From Psychrobacter frigidicola (GTDB taxonomy: Bacteria > Pseudomonadota > Gammaproteobacteria > Pseudomonadales > Moraxellaceae), in contig NZ_VORZ01000001.1 of assembly GCF_007997305.1 (NCBI RefSeq), positions 1,539,165 through 1,603,164 on the forward strand: a DNA stretch of 64,000 nucleotides. The letters are read 5' to 3'. The notes beneath the pieces were generated by a model. It saw only the letters and a list, made by a program, of their open reading frames with translations. It was not told the DNA's origin and ran no database searches. A program made the translations under genes and the position numbers. Shown here piece after piece: positions 37,501 through 45,087 of this stretch. Position 1 is the stretch's first letter; the number at the start of each line of letters is the position of its first letter.

Positions 37501-38629
37501 CTTCATTAAGTGCATCGATAATAATCAAGCATCTTTCTTTTTGCCTTTTGCCAATATCGTTCATAATTTCTAGCAACTTATCTTCGTTATAGTCTAGCCT
37601 TAACTCATTTCTTAAAATTTGACTCCAAGGATTATCCTGATTGTTGAGCTTTTGACCTAATATCAGAATACATTTATTATTCTTATAAATTATATTAGAT
37701 GCTAAATCGGCTAGCAAATGTGATTTACCCACACCTGCGTCTCCATATACTACTAAATATGGGTTATCAAAAATATTAAAATCTACATTTTTCAAATCTT
37801 CGATATAACCTCTTAAATCCCAGATATTATTTCTATTTAAGTAACTATAACTTTCATTCGTGGCTTGTATTATTTTTTCAACATCGGGTCCAAGTTTGTC
37901 AAGCGCTTCTACAACATTTGAAAATGATATACTTTTAATTTCTTCGCTCGATACATCTTCCCAACTTACTCTTAGTTGAGTTAATACTGAATCTATAGAC
38001 TTAATAACACCATTCTCGTCTAAATTATGTCTCTTGATATCGTATTTAAAATCCTTTAAAATTTTATATATTTCGTTGAAATTATTAAAAATAACTTCTT
38101 TAAACTTCTCACTTCTTAATAATGCTTGGAAGCTATTTGATATCTTATCAATTTCAATATTTAATGTTTTACTATACCTAACTCCTAAGTCAGTAATCTC
38201 ATCTCTAACTTGATTTTCAAACCACTCATCAGTTAACGTACTTTCATTAGACTTTTCATAACTTTCAAGATTTTTACCTAATTTTTCTCGAACGTATGTT
38301 TCAGTTTTAACTTTCCAGCTGTTAAGCACCTCTACAGGGTATGTCATAGGCTCTCTATCAATTATCTTATGACAAACTGAGCATAACCAAATTCCATTTT
38401 CAAAAGATTTTATATCCTTTGCACTCATACTTGGGTCAAACCTAGGTCCTCCAGAACTTGCAGCGCATATATGCGCTGCCTCCCCTATAAGGGTAGTTTT
38501 ATCAGTGGTCTCTAAGTTTGCAGCAATGGTATTTTTTCTACACTCAGGGTTTGAGCAAAAATTGGCTACCCTATCCCTCAACAACCTTATAGTACTGAGT
38601 GTGAAGTCATTTTCTTTAGCTCTAGCCAT
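34577..38629 (-). CDS. HNH endonuclease-STAND NTPase fusion, predicted single-gene anti-phage defence protein
   Basis: A 1350-residue cytoplasmic protein. Residues 15-115 form an HNH/treble-clef nuclease: zinc-type Cys25 and Cys30, GEAAHI with His53, NGIWLCSVCHKIID with Cys83, Cys86 and His87. Residues 120-285 are helical linker. A STAND/NACHT-like P-loop NTPase follows: Walker A GDAGVGKS (296-303), Walker B CLIIIDALNEG (367-377) and a sensor-like SVRTEY (405-410). Residues about 600-1350 hold helical, HEAT-like repeats (near 780-890) and an aromatic-rich end with a WTVLGEK block. By analogy with Avs/NLR-like proteins, the C-terminus would sense a phage protein, the NTPase oligomerise and the HNH cut DNA. 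No methylase or toxin partner is adjacent. The DNA is strikingly AT-rich, suggesting horizontal acquisition. AGGG six bases before the ATG is the ribosome-binding site. Confidence 0.88.
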   Translation of the reverse strand: MARAKENDFTLSTIRLLRDRVANFCSNPECRKNTIAANLETTDKTTLIGEAAHICAASSGGPRFDPSMSAKDIKSFENGIWLCSVCHKIIDREPMTYPVEVLNSWKVKTETYVREKLGKNLESYEKSNESTLTDEWFENQVRDEITDLGVRYSKTLNIEIDKISNSFQALLRSEKFKEVIFNNFNEIYKILKDFKYDIKRHNLDENGVIKSIDSVLTQLRVSWEDVSSEEIKSISFSNVVEALDKLGPDVEKIIQATNESYSYLNRNNIWDLRGYIEDLKNVDFNIFDNPYLVVYGDAGVGKSHLLADLASNIIYKNNKCILILGQKLNNQDNPWSQILRNELRLDYNEDKLLEIMNDIGKRQKERCLIIIDALNEGQGRYFWNNSLAGFINKFKKYPWVGLVVSVRTEYKDEVLENIKPAIKNNIISEILHEGFEHNVFEAVQGFYKHYKLSLPTEPVLVNEFKNPLFLKIYCEYRSNSKNNEYSISLITQIFDEYLKLVNTRLSHISKFSYRPSINYVKKILLRIAEEFYLNKNSKISYEEAMSFTVETGFKEADVDSFLQALMSENLLLSYKDKNSENEYIYFAFERFLDYLTAENICNSIDDVNNLYKMFMCNSFSVKYEDRILSTGVLSILSVLVPVKFELEFFEILKSDKKYNNYSLGFAFIDSLFWRDRKNIYLDECKIFINNSILCNDELFAEFIDFMYKVSGRENHPFNAIKLHTWLNDMSMPDRDAFWTTHISSQIYETSSIYNSISWAKKSAFSEGLSDSSRKLVGVSLSWLFTSTNIKLRDNATLALVRLLQNKLSIAFEVIDTFKDVNDPYVLERVFASIYGAILSSQQFEGLESICNYLVEDFFAQNEIYPNVLVRDYARNIVEYAQCKEIININDQKLELCRPPYSSEFPINLPTRKQIVEKYHLKSAVKDDSEYRFVGSKIISSMTTEYGAGTGGYGDFGRYVFQSAFRNFKYLNVSNLSNYAVQLIFERYGYDLKKHEDFDKHETTSGDRHTNAIERIGKKYQWIALYEVFARVSDNHKMIYPSTKHGESEIKVWYDGSLDTSIRDIDPTFIAPEKDNLKIIMNPVYDDWNDNFEEWAISSEKLIEPKELILKQHDNQEWFSLQQYITYEQKPSLGENSYSDAYQRVWYKVQAYLIKDSEFNEIVANLNDKNFMGNWMPQPAERYYLFNLEYYWSPLLKMYENPYYGDYGWQDIKQRFDYSSLGKAYACTEEHVWEGGRNSDLAYNLVSPSKLLWQQLNLVNSKYAGAWVNENKEVVLFDASLYGNDKGNLLIRRDKLEELQNKMGYRIIWTVLGEKVAMGKGRDGINKRLEISGLYYYENGEVKGEQNFFIE

Positions 38630-38750
38630 TTTTAACCCTAATATTTTCTGTATGTATTAAATGATTACTTTACTATATAAATTTAAACTGAATAAGTTCA
38701 TCAAGAATCGCTTGGTGTACACTATACCCAATTATAACGCTATATATTAA

Positions 38751-38900
38751 TCAGTCAGTTTTTCCAGTCTTACCTCTCCGACACTTCTCAGAACAATAAA
38801 TCACCTGCTCCCAATCCTTTTCCCACTTCTTGCGCCAGCTAAATGAACGTTGGCAAACAGGGCAAATCTTCTGCGGTAGGTTTGCTTTTTTGTGTGCCAT
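38751..38900 (-). CDS. DUF2256 zinc-ribbon microprotein, copy 2
   Basis: A 49-residue basic protein of the DUF2256 family. It has two CxxC-type pairs (CPVC at 14-17; C36 and C40 in YCSEKC) that should bind one zinc, around the family core [12 protein letters not shown]. It begins MAHKKANLP and ends RRGKTGKTD before a TGA at 38751-38753. The start lies seven bases beyond the stop of the tandem copy, so both are read from one message. The function is unknown; DUF2256 genes commonly sit beside photolyase-type genes elsewhere, but not here. Confidence 0.88.
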   Translation of the reverse strand: MAHKKANLPQKICPVCQRSFSWRKKWEKDWEQVIYCSEKCRRGKTGKTD

Positions 38901-38906
38901 AATTTT

Positions 38907-39071
38907 CTATCCTTTCTGATGATCTACATTCTCATACTTCTTAACCCGACGACACTGGTCTGAGCAATAGACCATACTCTCCCAATTTTTATCCAATTTC
39001 TTACTCCAACTAAACTCTCGCTCACAGATTGGACATTCTTTTTTGCGAACGTTCTTCTTTTTGTGCGCCAT
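38907..39071 (-). CDS. DUF2256 zinc-ribbon microprotein, copy 1
   Basis: A 54-residue basic protein, first of the tandem pair. It has CPIC at 13-16, SFSW-like FSWSKKLDKNW, and YCSDQC at 35-40 followed by RRVKK, which together are the DUF2256 zinc-ribbon pattern. It shares about half its residues with the following copy, including the MAHKK start, so the pair arose by duplication. It starts 48 bases downstream (leftward) of the TolB-like gene stop and could be read through from it. No catalytic motif is present; nucleic-acid or protein binding is only a guess. Confidence 0.88.
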   Translation of the reverse strand: MAHKKKNVRKKECPICEREFSWSKKLDKNWESMVYCSDQCRRVKKYENVDHQKG

Positions 39072-39119
39072 ACTTTTCTCACTAAGTTATTTAATCAATT
39101 ACAGCTAGCGAATAGCCGT

Positions 39120-40100
39120 CTAACGTCCCCAGACTGGCGAACGTGCTAGTCCACCAGACTTACTGTTGATAGTGTAACTGCTGCCCCCTGTTAATGAGCG
39201 GATGACTAGACTGCTACCAATGCTGCCGTTTATTTTGCTATTTTGCATAGCATAGACTGTATATTGTGCTGTTGGTGATAAACGGGCTGGCTCATCAAGT
39301 CCCGTCTCTGCTAAATTAACCACTTGCCCACTGGCTAAGCTCATGACTGCGGCTTGACGACCATTAAGATAGCTCATACGCTGACCGTCGAGACTTAACT
39401 GTGGGCTAGCTGCATAACCACTAGTAGCAATCTGTGTGGACATGCCAGTAGCAAAAGTATAGCGATAGATGCGTGGCCGTCCAGCACGAACTTTATCACT
39501 GACGTAAACGAAGCTTTTACCGTCAGCGGCGTAGCTTGGCTGCACCTCAGTACTAGGTAAGCTAACAAGCGGTTTGATCACACCATTATTCAAAGACAAT
39601 TCATAAATATCAGCATTGCCACCGACTGATGAGCTATAAATTAATTTTTGTCCATCTGGCGAAAAGGTAGGAGATAAATTACTCCCTTTCTCTTTGACAA
39701 CCAGATTGTGGCTTTGCTTGTTGCGATCATAAATATAAATCTGTGGATACTGACGCGCTTCTTGTTTGCTATACGCCAAAAGCTGACCATCAGCTGACCA
39801 TGCTGGCGAATAGATATAGCCATTGAGCTGCTCAATTAACTGCCTATCATTACCATCGGGACGAATGGTATATAGCGAAGATATTTTTGCTGCCCCAAAG
39901 CCCTGCTCCTCCACATACGCAATGCGCCCAAGGCGATCAATCACTGGCATGGTGGCGGTGAGCGGGTTAATAGCAGTGGTGTCTGATGGGGTCATTGATG
40001 ATAATGTCTGACACCCTGCTAAGATAACAAGAATTCCGCTGCCTACCATTATCGCAACTGCGCTGCGGATGGTAGACAGATAAGTCATTGATTTGAGCAT
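39120..40100 (-). CDS. TolB-like beta-propeller lipoprotein
   Basis: A 326-residue exported lipoprotein: signal segment and lipobox LAGC (Cys30), then a six-bladed-type propeller built of WD40-like PD40 repeats. Five are easily seen: SPAWSADGQLLAYS, SPTFSPDGQKLIYSS, QPSYAADGKSFVYVS, SPQLSLDGQRMSYLN and a weaker ARLSPTAQYTVYA. It resembles the C-terminal half of TolB but lacks the N-terminal TolB domain and has a lipid anchor instead, so it is a TolB paralogue rather than the Tol-Pal component. No tol or pal genes are nearby. The partner protein is unknown. Confidence 0.88.
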   Translation of the reverse strand: MLKSMTYLSTIRSAVAIMVGSGILVILAGCQTLSSMTPSDTTAINPLTATMPVIDRLGRIAYVEEQGFGAAKISSLYTIRPDGNDRQLIEQLNGYIYSPAWSADGQLLAYSKQEARQYPQIYIYDRNKQSHNLVVKEKGSNLSPTFSPDGQKLIYSSSVGGNADIYELSLNNGVIKPLVSLPSTEVQPSYAADGKSFVYVSDKVRAGRPRIYRYTFATGMSTQIATSGYAASPQLSLDGQRMSYLNGRQAAVMSLASGQVVNLAETGLDEPARLSPTAQYTVYAMQNSKINGSIGSSLVIRSLTGGSSYTINSKSGGLARSPVWGR

Positions 40101-40412
40101 AGAATAAAATCCAATAAGGCAGAGATGGGTAATTCGTACTGCGACCTCAAACTTTTAAGCGTTTTGTTAAAGGGCAGCAACAAAGTAACGGTGGCAGTAT
40201 TTAAAGATGGCAGCGCGTTAACAGAGAAGTTTAAAAGAGGTGAGCATTAGGATTATAAAAGATAAGGACAACAGTGTAGCGTAAATATTGAAAAATCTTA
40301 GACAAAAAAACGCCTCACTACATAGCGAGGCGTTCTTTATTTCTATAATAGCTGTTATATATAATAAAGGTTTCAAACTGCCTTTTATTTAAGGCTATTT
40401 ATTAAAACCCTA
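40101..40412. other. Intergenic region with a terminator
   Basis: About 310 bases between two leftward genes. The right half contains the intrinsic terminator of the META-domain gene (40309-40334). The left half should hold the promoter of the TolB-like gene; I see no clear consensus hexamers. No gene. Confidence 0.5.
40303..40334 (-). terminator. Intrinsic terminator of the META lipoprotein gene
   Basis: AACGCCTC (40309-40316) pairs with GAGGCGTT (40327-40334). Read leftward, the stem is followed by a T-run (AAAAAAA at 40304-40310). It lies about 80 bases after the META gene stop. Confidence 0.82.
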
Positions 40413-40901
40413 TTATTTATTAACTGCTTGAAACTGTGCCACTTGATTAGCATTGGTAATGGTTAAGATAGGCGTGTTTTTCGCGTTTTTGCTCAAGCTA
40501 TAGTTACCTTGTACCGTAGCTAGGGTGGCTGTATCAAAGCTAGCTTGTGGTTCAGGGCATGCCATCATCGTGCTAAGGCTATTCTGGATTTGGACATTAC
40601 CGTTAACCACTTGGTATTGAGCGCCCATGTTGTTACAGGTATTCATATATGTGACGCGGTGCTCGCCATTTACATTCATGAAGTTTAAAGTTAAAGGTTT
40701 TGATGGGTTAAAGAACAGTTGGCTAACTTGCTGACCGTTGGTGCGTTTAGCATCAACCAATTGCCAGTTATAGGCTTCTAGTGTATTGGTAGTGATGTTC
40801 TGAGTGGTTGGAGCAGTAACGCCTGGGGTAGTTTGGCAACCGGCTGCTAGTGTGCCTACTGCTAATACGCCTGCCATCATTACTTTAGTCATGTTTTTCA
40901 T
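40413..40901 (-). CDS. META-domain lipoprotein (HslJ/DUF306-like)
   Basis: A 162-residue lipoprotein: signal peptide with lipobox LAAGC (Cys22), then one META domain (about 42-160). Visible META features are the first strand AYNWQLVDAK, the TLNFMNVNGEHRVTYMNTCNNMGAQYQ region with its conserved Cys and Asn, and the TMMACPEP block with a second conserved Cys. Family members such as HslJ are linked to stress or novobiocin tolerance, and the domain's ligand is unknown. It is monocistronic with its own terminator. SD-like AGGAG lies just upstream of the ATG at 40901. Confidence 0.9.
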   Translation of the reverse strand: MKNMTKVMMAGVLAVGTLAAGCQTTPGVTAPTTQNITTNTLEAYNWQLVDAKRTNGQQVSQLFFNPSKPLTLNFMNVNGEHRVTYMNTCNNMGAQYQVVNGNVQIQNSLSTMMACPEPQASFDTATLATVQGNYSLSKNAKNTPILTITNANQVAQFQAVNK

Positions 40902-41357
40902 ATAAACTCCTAGAAAGGTTGAATCGATTTATTATGTTAGTTTTCCCAAAATGCTTAACTCAAAGTTACGCATAGCTTATTTTATACCAGTTATGTTGCT
41001 ATGATAATTACGATCATGGGTATATTTATTTTTTCTTATTATTGTTGCCCCTAATCGTTACATCTATTATGTCCTGTTGGGATCTGATTGTCATGCAGGT
41101 TTATGTATAAGCCTTAATAAAACATTGTTCCAGCGTATAGGCCTTTTGCTACTATCTCTTGCTAGTTAAGCGATTAGCTGCTACCAGTTTATTGGCTCTC
41201 TTTTATCTATCTATTGTTACCTGCTAATTATGATTTGAATACGAATATAATTTTAGCAAGATAGTTTTACAAACCAGCAAAATGCCTTAAAACCGACACG
41301 CATGCATTTATGATATAATTTAGCCACCTTAATTTCATAACTATAAGATCAAAAACG
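40902..41357. other. Intergenic region between META gene and map
   Basis: About 455 bases between divergent genes. The right edge contains an extended -10 promoter for map (41311-41319). I see no gene or other clear structure in the rest; it is AT-rich with scattered poly-T runs. Confidence 0.5.
41311..41319 (+). promoter_or_regulatory. Extended -10 promoter of map
   Basis: TGATATAAT: a perfect TATAAT (41314-41319) with an upstream TGn, the extended -10 form that does not need a good -35. Transcription would start near 41326, about 30 bases before the map ATG. Confidence 0.6.
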
Positions 41358-42149
41358 ATGACTAAAAAATCCCTTATCCAATCCCCTGAAGCAATAGAAA
41401 AAATGCGTATTGCTGGTAAACTTGCCAGTAATTTGCTAGTGATGTTAGACGAGCATGTCAAAGTGGGTATCAGTACTGAAGCCTTGAATCAGATTGCTCA
41501 TGATTACATCGTCAATGTGCAACAGGCTATCCCCGCCCCGCTAAACTATAATGGGTTTCCAAAATCCATCTGCACTTCAGTCAATCATGTGGTCTGTCAC
41601 GGTATTCCCACCGAAAATAAAATCCTTAAAGATGGCGACATTATTAATATTGATGTGACCGTGATTAAGGATGGTTACTACGGCGATACCTCCAAAATGT
41701 GGATTGTCGGTAATGGCTCCATCATGGCACAGCGTATCTGTAAAGTAGCACAAGAGGCCCTATATGCCGGTATGAGCGTAGTCAAAAACGGCGCGCGGTT
41801 GGGTGATGTGGGCGCAGCGATTCAAGCAGTAGTCGAGCCAGAACGCTTTAGTATCGTGCGTGAATTCTGTGGGCACGGTATCAGCAATGAGTTTCACCAT
41901 GAACCCCAAGTCATGCATTACGGTAAAAAAGGCACAGGCTTTGAGCTGAAGACTGGCATGACGTTTACTATTGAGCCGATGATTAATGAGGGCAAATGGC
42001 AGACTAAAATCCTACCGGACGAATGGACGGCAATTACTAAAGACCGTAAGCTGTCCGCGCAATGGGAACATACAATGGTCGTGACTGACAATGGCTGTGA
42101 GGTATTTACCACGCGTCCTGAAGAAGACTTAAGCTTTTTGACCCAGTAA
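41358..42149 (+). CDS. map: Type I methionine aminopeptidase
   Basis: Removes the initiator methionine from new proteins in the cytoplasm. The five metal ligands are all present: Asp99 and Asp110 (in NIDVTVIKDGYYGDTS), His173 (FCGHGI), Glu206 (TIEPMIN) and Glu237 (QWEHTM). Substrate-site His81 lies in CHGIP. At 263 residues it matches the short bacterial type I enzyme. A well-formed extended -10 promoter lies about 40 bases upstream, and a terminator follows. The next gene is glnD, the same order as in Pseudomonas. Confidence 0.96.
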   Translation: MTKKSLIQSPEAIEKMRIAGKLASNLLVMLDEHVKVGISTEALNQIAHDYIVNVQQAIPAPLNYNGFPKSICTSVNHVVCHGIPTENKILKDGDIINIDVTVIKDGYYGDTSKMWIVGNGSIMAQRICKVAQEALYAGMSVVKNGARLGDVGAAIQAVVEPERFSIVREFCGHGISNEFHHEPQVMHYGKKGTGFELKTGMTFTIEPMINEGKWQTKILPDEWTAITKDRKLSAQWEHTMVVTDNGCEVFTTRPEEDLSFLTQ

Positions 42150-42156
42150 CATAATG

Positions 42157-42181
42157 AAAGATCGCTTAGGCGGTCTTTTTA
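42157..42181 (+). terminator. Intrinsic terminator of map
   Basis: AAAGATCGC (42157-42165) pairs with GCGGTCTTT (42170-42178), one G-U pair, 4-base loop, then a T-run. It lies 8 bases after the map stop and could allow partial read-through into glnD. Confidence 0.85.
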
Positions 42182-42246
42182 TTGCGCTTGTTTTGTTACT
42201 ACTGCTTTTATTACCTATATTTTAAACTCTTAATCGGATAACACAC

Positions 42247-44994
42247 ATGTTCACATGCGATGTCGCCTCCATTTATCTTACACCGCTGCCGACTTTACCT
42301 GCAACACAAGGTTCGAATACTACAAGTTTGGATGCCTCCTCTGTCACTGATAAATCTCTATTTGGGATTCCGCAGTGGCTAACACAAATTAATAACGATA
42401 TCAGCCGTGAGCTTGAGTGTGGCGTTGCTATTCGTCAATTGGTAGCAGCGCGTGCTTGTGCAATCGATGACTTACTTATCGCTTTGTTCAATTGGTTTGA
42501 GTTAGATAAAACAGACTTGGCGTTGTTCGCAACAGGTGGTTATGGTCGTGGGGAGTTATCCCTCTATTCAGATATCGATATTTTGCTGCTTGCGCCTGAT
42601 GATATTGCAGCAGAGGTCAGCACTAAGATTGATAGCTTAGTCGCGATGCTTTGGGATATCGGTTTGGAGCCAGCATTAGCGGTGCGTAGCGTCGAAGAAT
42701 GCTTGGAGGCTGCAAGCGATCATACGGTTGCTAGTACGTTATTAGAATCACGGTTGCTCATCGGCAATGAAGCTTTAGAAAACGTGCCTAATGACATTGT
42801 TAATAAAGTGTGGTCGCAGCGCGACTTTTTTGAGGTTAAGATTGCTGAGGCCAAAGCGCGTTATATTCAGCACAATGCGACAGAATATAACCTTGAACCA
42901 AATGTTAAAACCGCACCAGGCGGTCTGCGCGATATCCATATTATTGGCTGGGTAACGAAACGTTATTTTCGTATCGGTAAGCTTTATGACTTGGTACAGC
43001 AAGACTTTTTGACTGAAAAAGAGTTTGATGAGTTAAGCTTCGCTGAAAGCTATTTATGGCAAATACGTCATTATTTGCATGAGCTAACGGAACGCAATGA
43101 GAACAGGTTGCTTTTTGACTATCAACGTGAGATTGCCCAGCGAATGGGTTATGAGACTCAGCCCGACGATGCGCCTAATGCGGCAGTAGAGCGTTTTATG
43201 CGCGATTATTATCGTTGTGCTATGCAGATATCCACGCTATCCGAGATGCTAACCAATCATTACTATGAGACTATTATTGAGCCAAAGCTGCCTAGTAATG
43301 AACGTCCGGTAAAACGCCCACTGAATGCGCACTTTAATCAAATGGGCGATCACATTGCTATCGCCCATCATCGGGTTTTTGCTCAGCATCCGGAAACTAT
43401 TTTAGAGATGTTTCTATTAATGGGGCAGTATGGCATCAAAAAGGTGCGGACGCGGACGTTACGGGCTCTCAAAATAGCCGCTCGCGGTATTGATCAAACC
43501 TATCGTGATAATCCTGAACACCAAGCGCTATTTTTGTCGAATTTAAAAGAGCAAAACTATCTATTTCACCGTCTGCGTACGATGAATCGCTACGGCGTAC
43601 TGGGTAATTATATTCCTGCTTTTGCGCAAGTGACGGGTCTGATGCAATACGATTTATTCCATCGTTATACGGTCGATGCACATACGTTATTTTTGATACG
43701 CATTTTACATCGTTTTACCGACCCACGTTTTCAACAAGACTTCCCGCTAGTCAGTGCGATTTTTCAGCGTATTGAGCGTAAAGAGATTTTGGTATTGGCT
43801 GCCATGTTCCATGATATTGCCAAAGGTCGCGGTGGCAATCATAGCGAGCTTGGTGAGACTGAGGCAATTGAGTTCTGTCTCACTCATGGCATGAGTAGCG
43901 CCGATGCCCAATTGGTTGGTTGGCTGACGCGTCATCATTTATTAATGTCGAGGACGGCGCAGAAAAAGGACATCTCTGACCCCGAGGTCGTGGCTATTTT
44001 TGCCAATTTAGTGGGTAATGTCACTCATCTTAATCATCTGTATGTATTGACCGTTGCTGATATGAATGCTACCAATCCTCAGCTTTGGAACAGCTGGCGG
44101 GCGACTCTGATGAAGCAGTTATATGCACAAACACGGCGTATTCTACGCGCGGATATCGATGCGCCGACCAATCGCCAAGATATGATTGTTGCTACACGCA
44201 AGCAGGCGCTGGCTATGCTTGATAGCACTGACAATCAAAATATGAATCGCGATGAAGTGTTGAAATTATGGGATGATTTGGGTGATGAATATTTTTTGAG
44301 GGAGATTGCAGAAGACATTTTATGGCATACCGGAGCGATATTAAACCACCCACCCATTGGCCGCGCCTCTGACGCTGATAGTGCGCCGCTAGTCGTTTTG
44401 CGTGAGCATCGCGAGCTGGCACTGGATGCGGTGCAAGTTTTTGTGTATACCCAAGATCAAGCCAATTTGTTTGCCGTAACCATGTCAGTATTTGACCAGA
44501 TGAATCTGGATGTATTGGACGCGCGTATTATTACTGCGACCCGCGACTTTGCTCTAGATTCTTATGTATTATTGGATCGTAGCGGCACATTATTAGCTGA
44601 TGAAGACAGCCAACAAGAGCTAAAACAGCGCTTAATTGATGCCTTTAAAAACCCGACGCTGCCTAAGCTGGTTAATAAGCGCATTCCGCGTCATCTCAGA
44701 CATTTTGATGTGCCGACCGTTATTAGCTTTGAGTTTAATGAAGCCTCAAACCAGCATATTATGAGTCTGCAAACGCTTGACCAACCAGGACTATTAGCAC
44801 GAGTTGGGCAAGTATTTTTGCAACAACAGATTGAGGTACATGCAGCGCGTATTACTACGTTAGGCGAGCGTGCAGAGGATATGTTTTATATCACTGACCA
44901 ACAAGATAAACCGCTAACAGCAGAGAAACTTGATATTTTACAAGCCGCTTTAACCGCGAGTCTCGTTATACGTAAAGATAATAACTGTGTTTAA
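42247..44994 (+). CDS. glnD: Bifunctional PII uridylyltransferase/uridylyl-removing enzyme GlnD
   Basis: GlnD senses glutamine and adds or removes UMP on the PII proteins, steering nitrogen metabolism. Domain order: a nucleotidyltransferase with GGYGRGELSLYSDIDILL (about 97-114), a substrate-binding helical region, an HD hydrolase domain with MFHDIAKGRGGNHSELG (about 518-534), and two C-terminal ACT domains (about 735-815 and 840-915) that bind glutamine. At 915 residues it is slightly longer than the E. coli enzyme (890). The ATG at 42247 is accepted; the first 60 residues vary among orthologues. It lies between map and dapC, the order known from Pseudomonas. Confidence 0.96.
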   Translation: MFTCDVASIYLTPLPTLPATQGSNTTSLDASSVTDKSLFGIPQWLTQINNDISRELECGVAIRQLVAARACAIDDLLIALFNWFELDKTDLALFATGGYGRGELSLYSDIDILLLAPDDIAAEVSTKIDSLVAMLWDIGLEPALAVRSVEECLEAASDHTVASTLLESRLLIGNEALENVPNDIVNKVWSQRDFFEVKIAEAKARYIQHNATEYNLEPNVKTAPGGLRDIHIIGWVTKRYFRIGKLYDLVQQDFLTEKEFDELSFAESYLWQIRHYLHELTERNENRLLFDYQREIAQRMGYETQPDDAPNAAVERFMRDYYRCAMQISTLSEMLTNHYYETIIEPKLPSNERPVKRPLNAHFNQMGDHIAIAHHRVFAQHPETILEMFLLMGQYGIKKVRTRTLRALKIAARGIDQTYRDNPEHQALFLSNLKEQNYLFHRLRTMNRYGVLGNYIPAFAQVTGLMQYDLFHRYTVDAHTLFLIRILHRFTDPRFQQDFPLVSAIFQRIERKEILVLAAMFHDIAKGRGGNHSELGETEAIEFCLTHGMSSADAQLVGWLTRHHLLMSRTAQKKDISDPEVVAIFANLVGNVTHLNHLYVLTVADMNATNPQLWNSWRATLMKQLYAQTRRILRADIDAPTNRQDMIVATRKQALAMLDSTDNQNMNRDEVLKLWDDLGDEYFLREIAEDILWHTGAILNHPPIGRASDADSAPLVVLREHRELALDAVQVFVYTQDQANLFAVTMSVFDQMNLDVLDARIITATRDFALDSYVLLDRSGTLLADEDSQQELKQRLIDAFKNPTLPKLVNKRIPRHLRHFDVPTVISFEFNEASNQHIMSLQTLDQPGLLARVGQVFLQQQIEVHAARITTLGERAEDMFYITDQQDKPLTAEKLDILQAALTASLVIRKDNNCV

Positions 44995-45087
44995 GTTATT
45001 ATCTTTACGTCGTTTTCTTTAAATGACTATCTTTGAATCACTAGAACTAAATGGCTGTAATCAAATAAATATGTGTACCAGTTGAAC

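Noticed and set aside
34577..38629. Restriction-modification interpretation of the HNH gene
   Set aside because: No methyltransferase or specificity gene nearby, and the nuclease is fused to a STAND NTPase, which fits abortive defence better.
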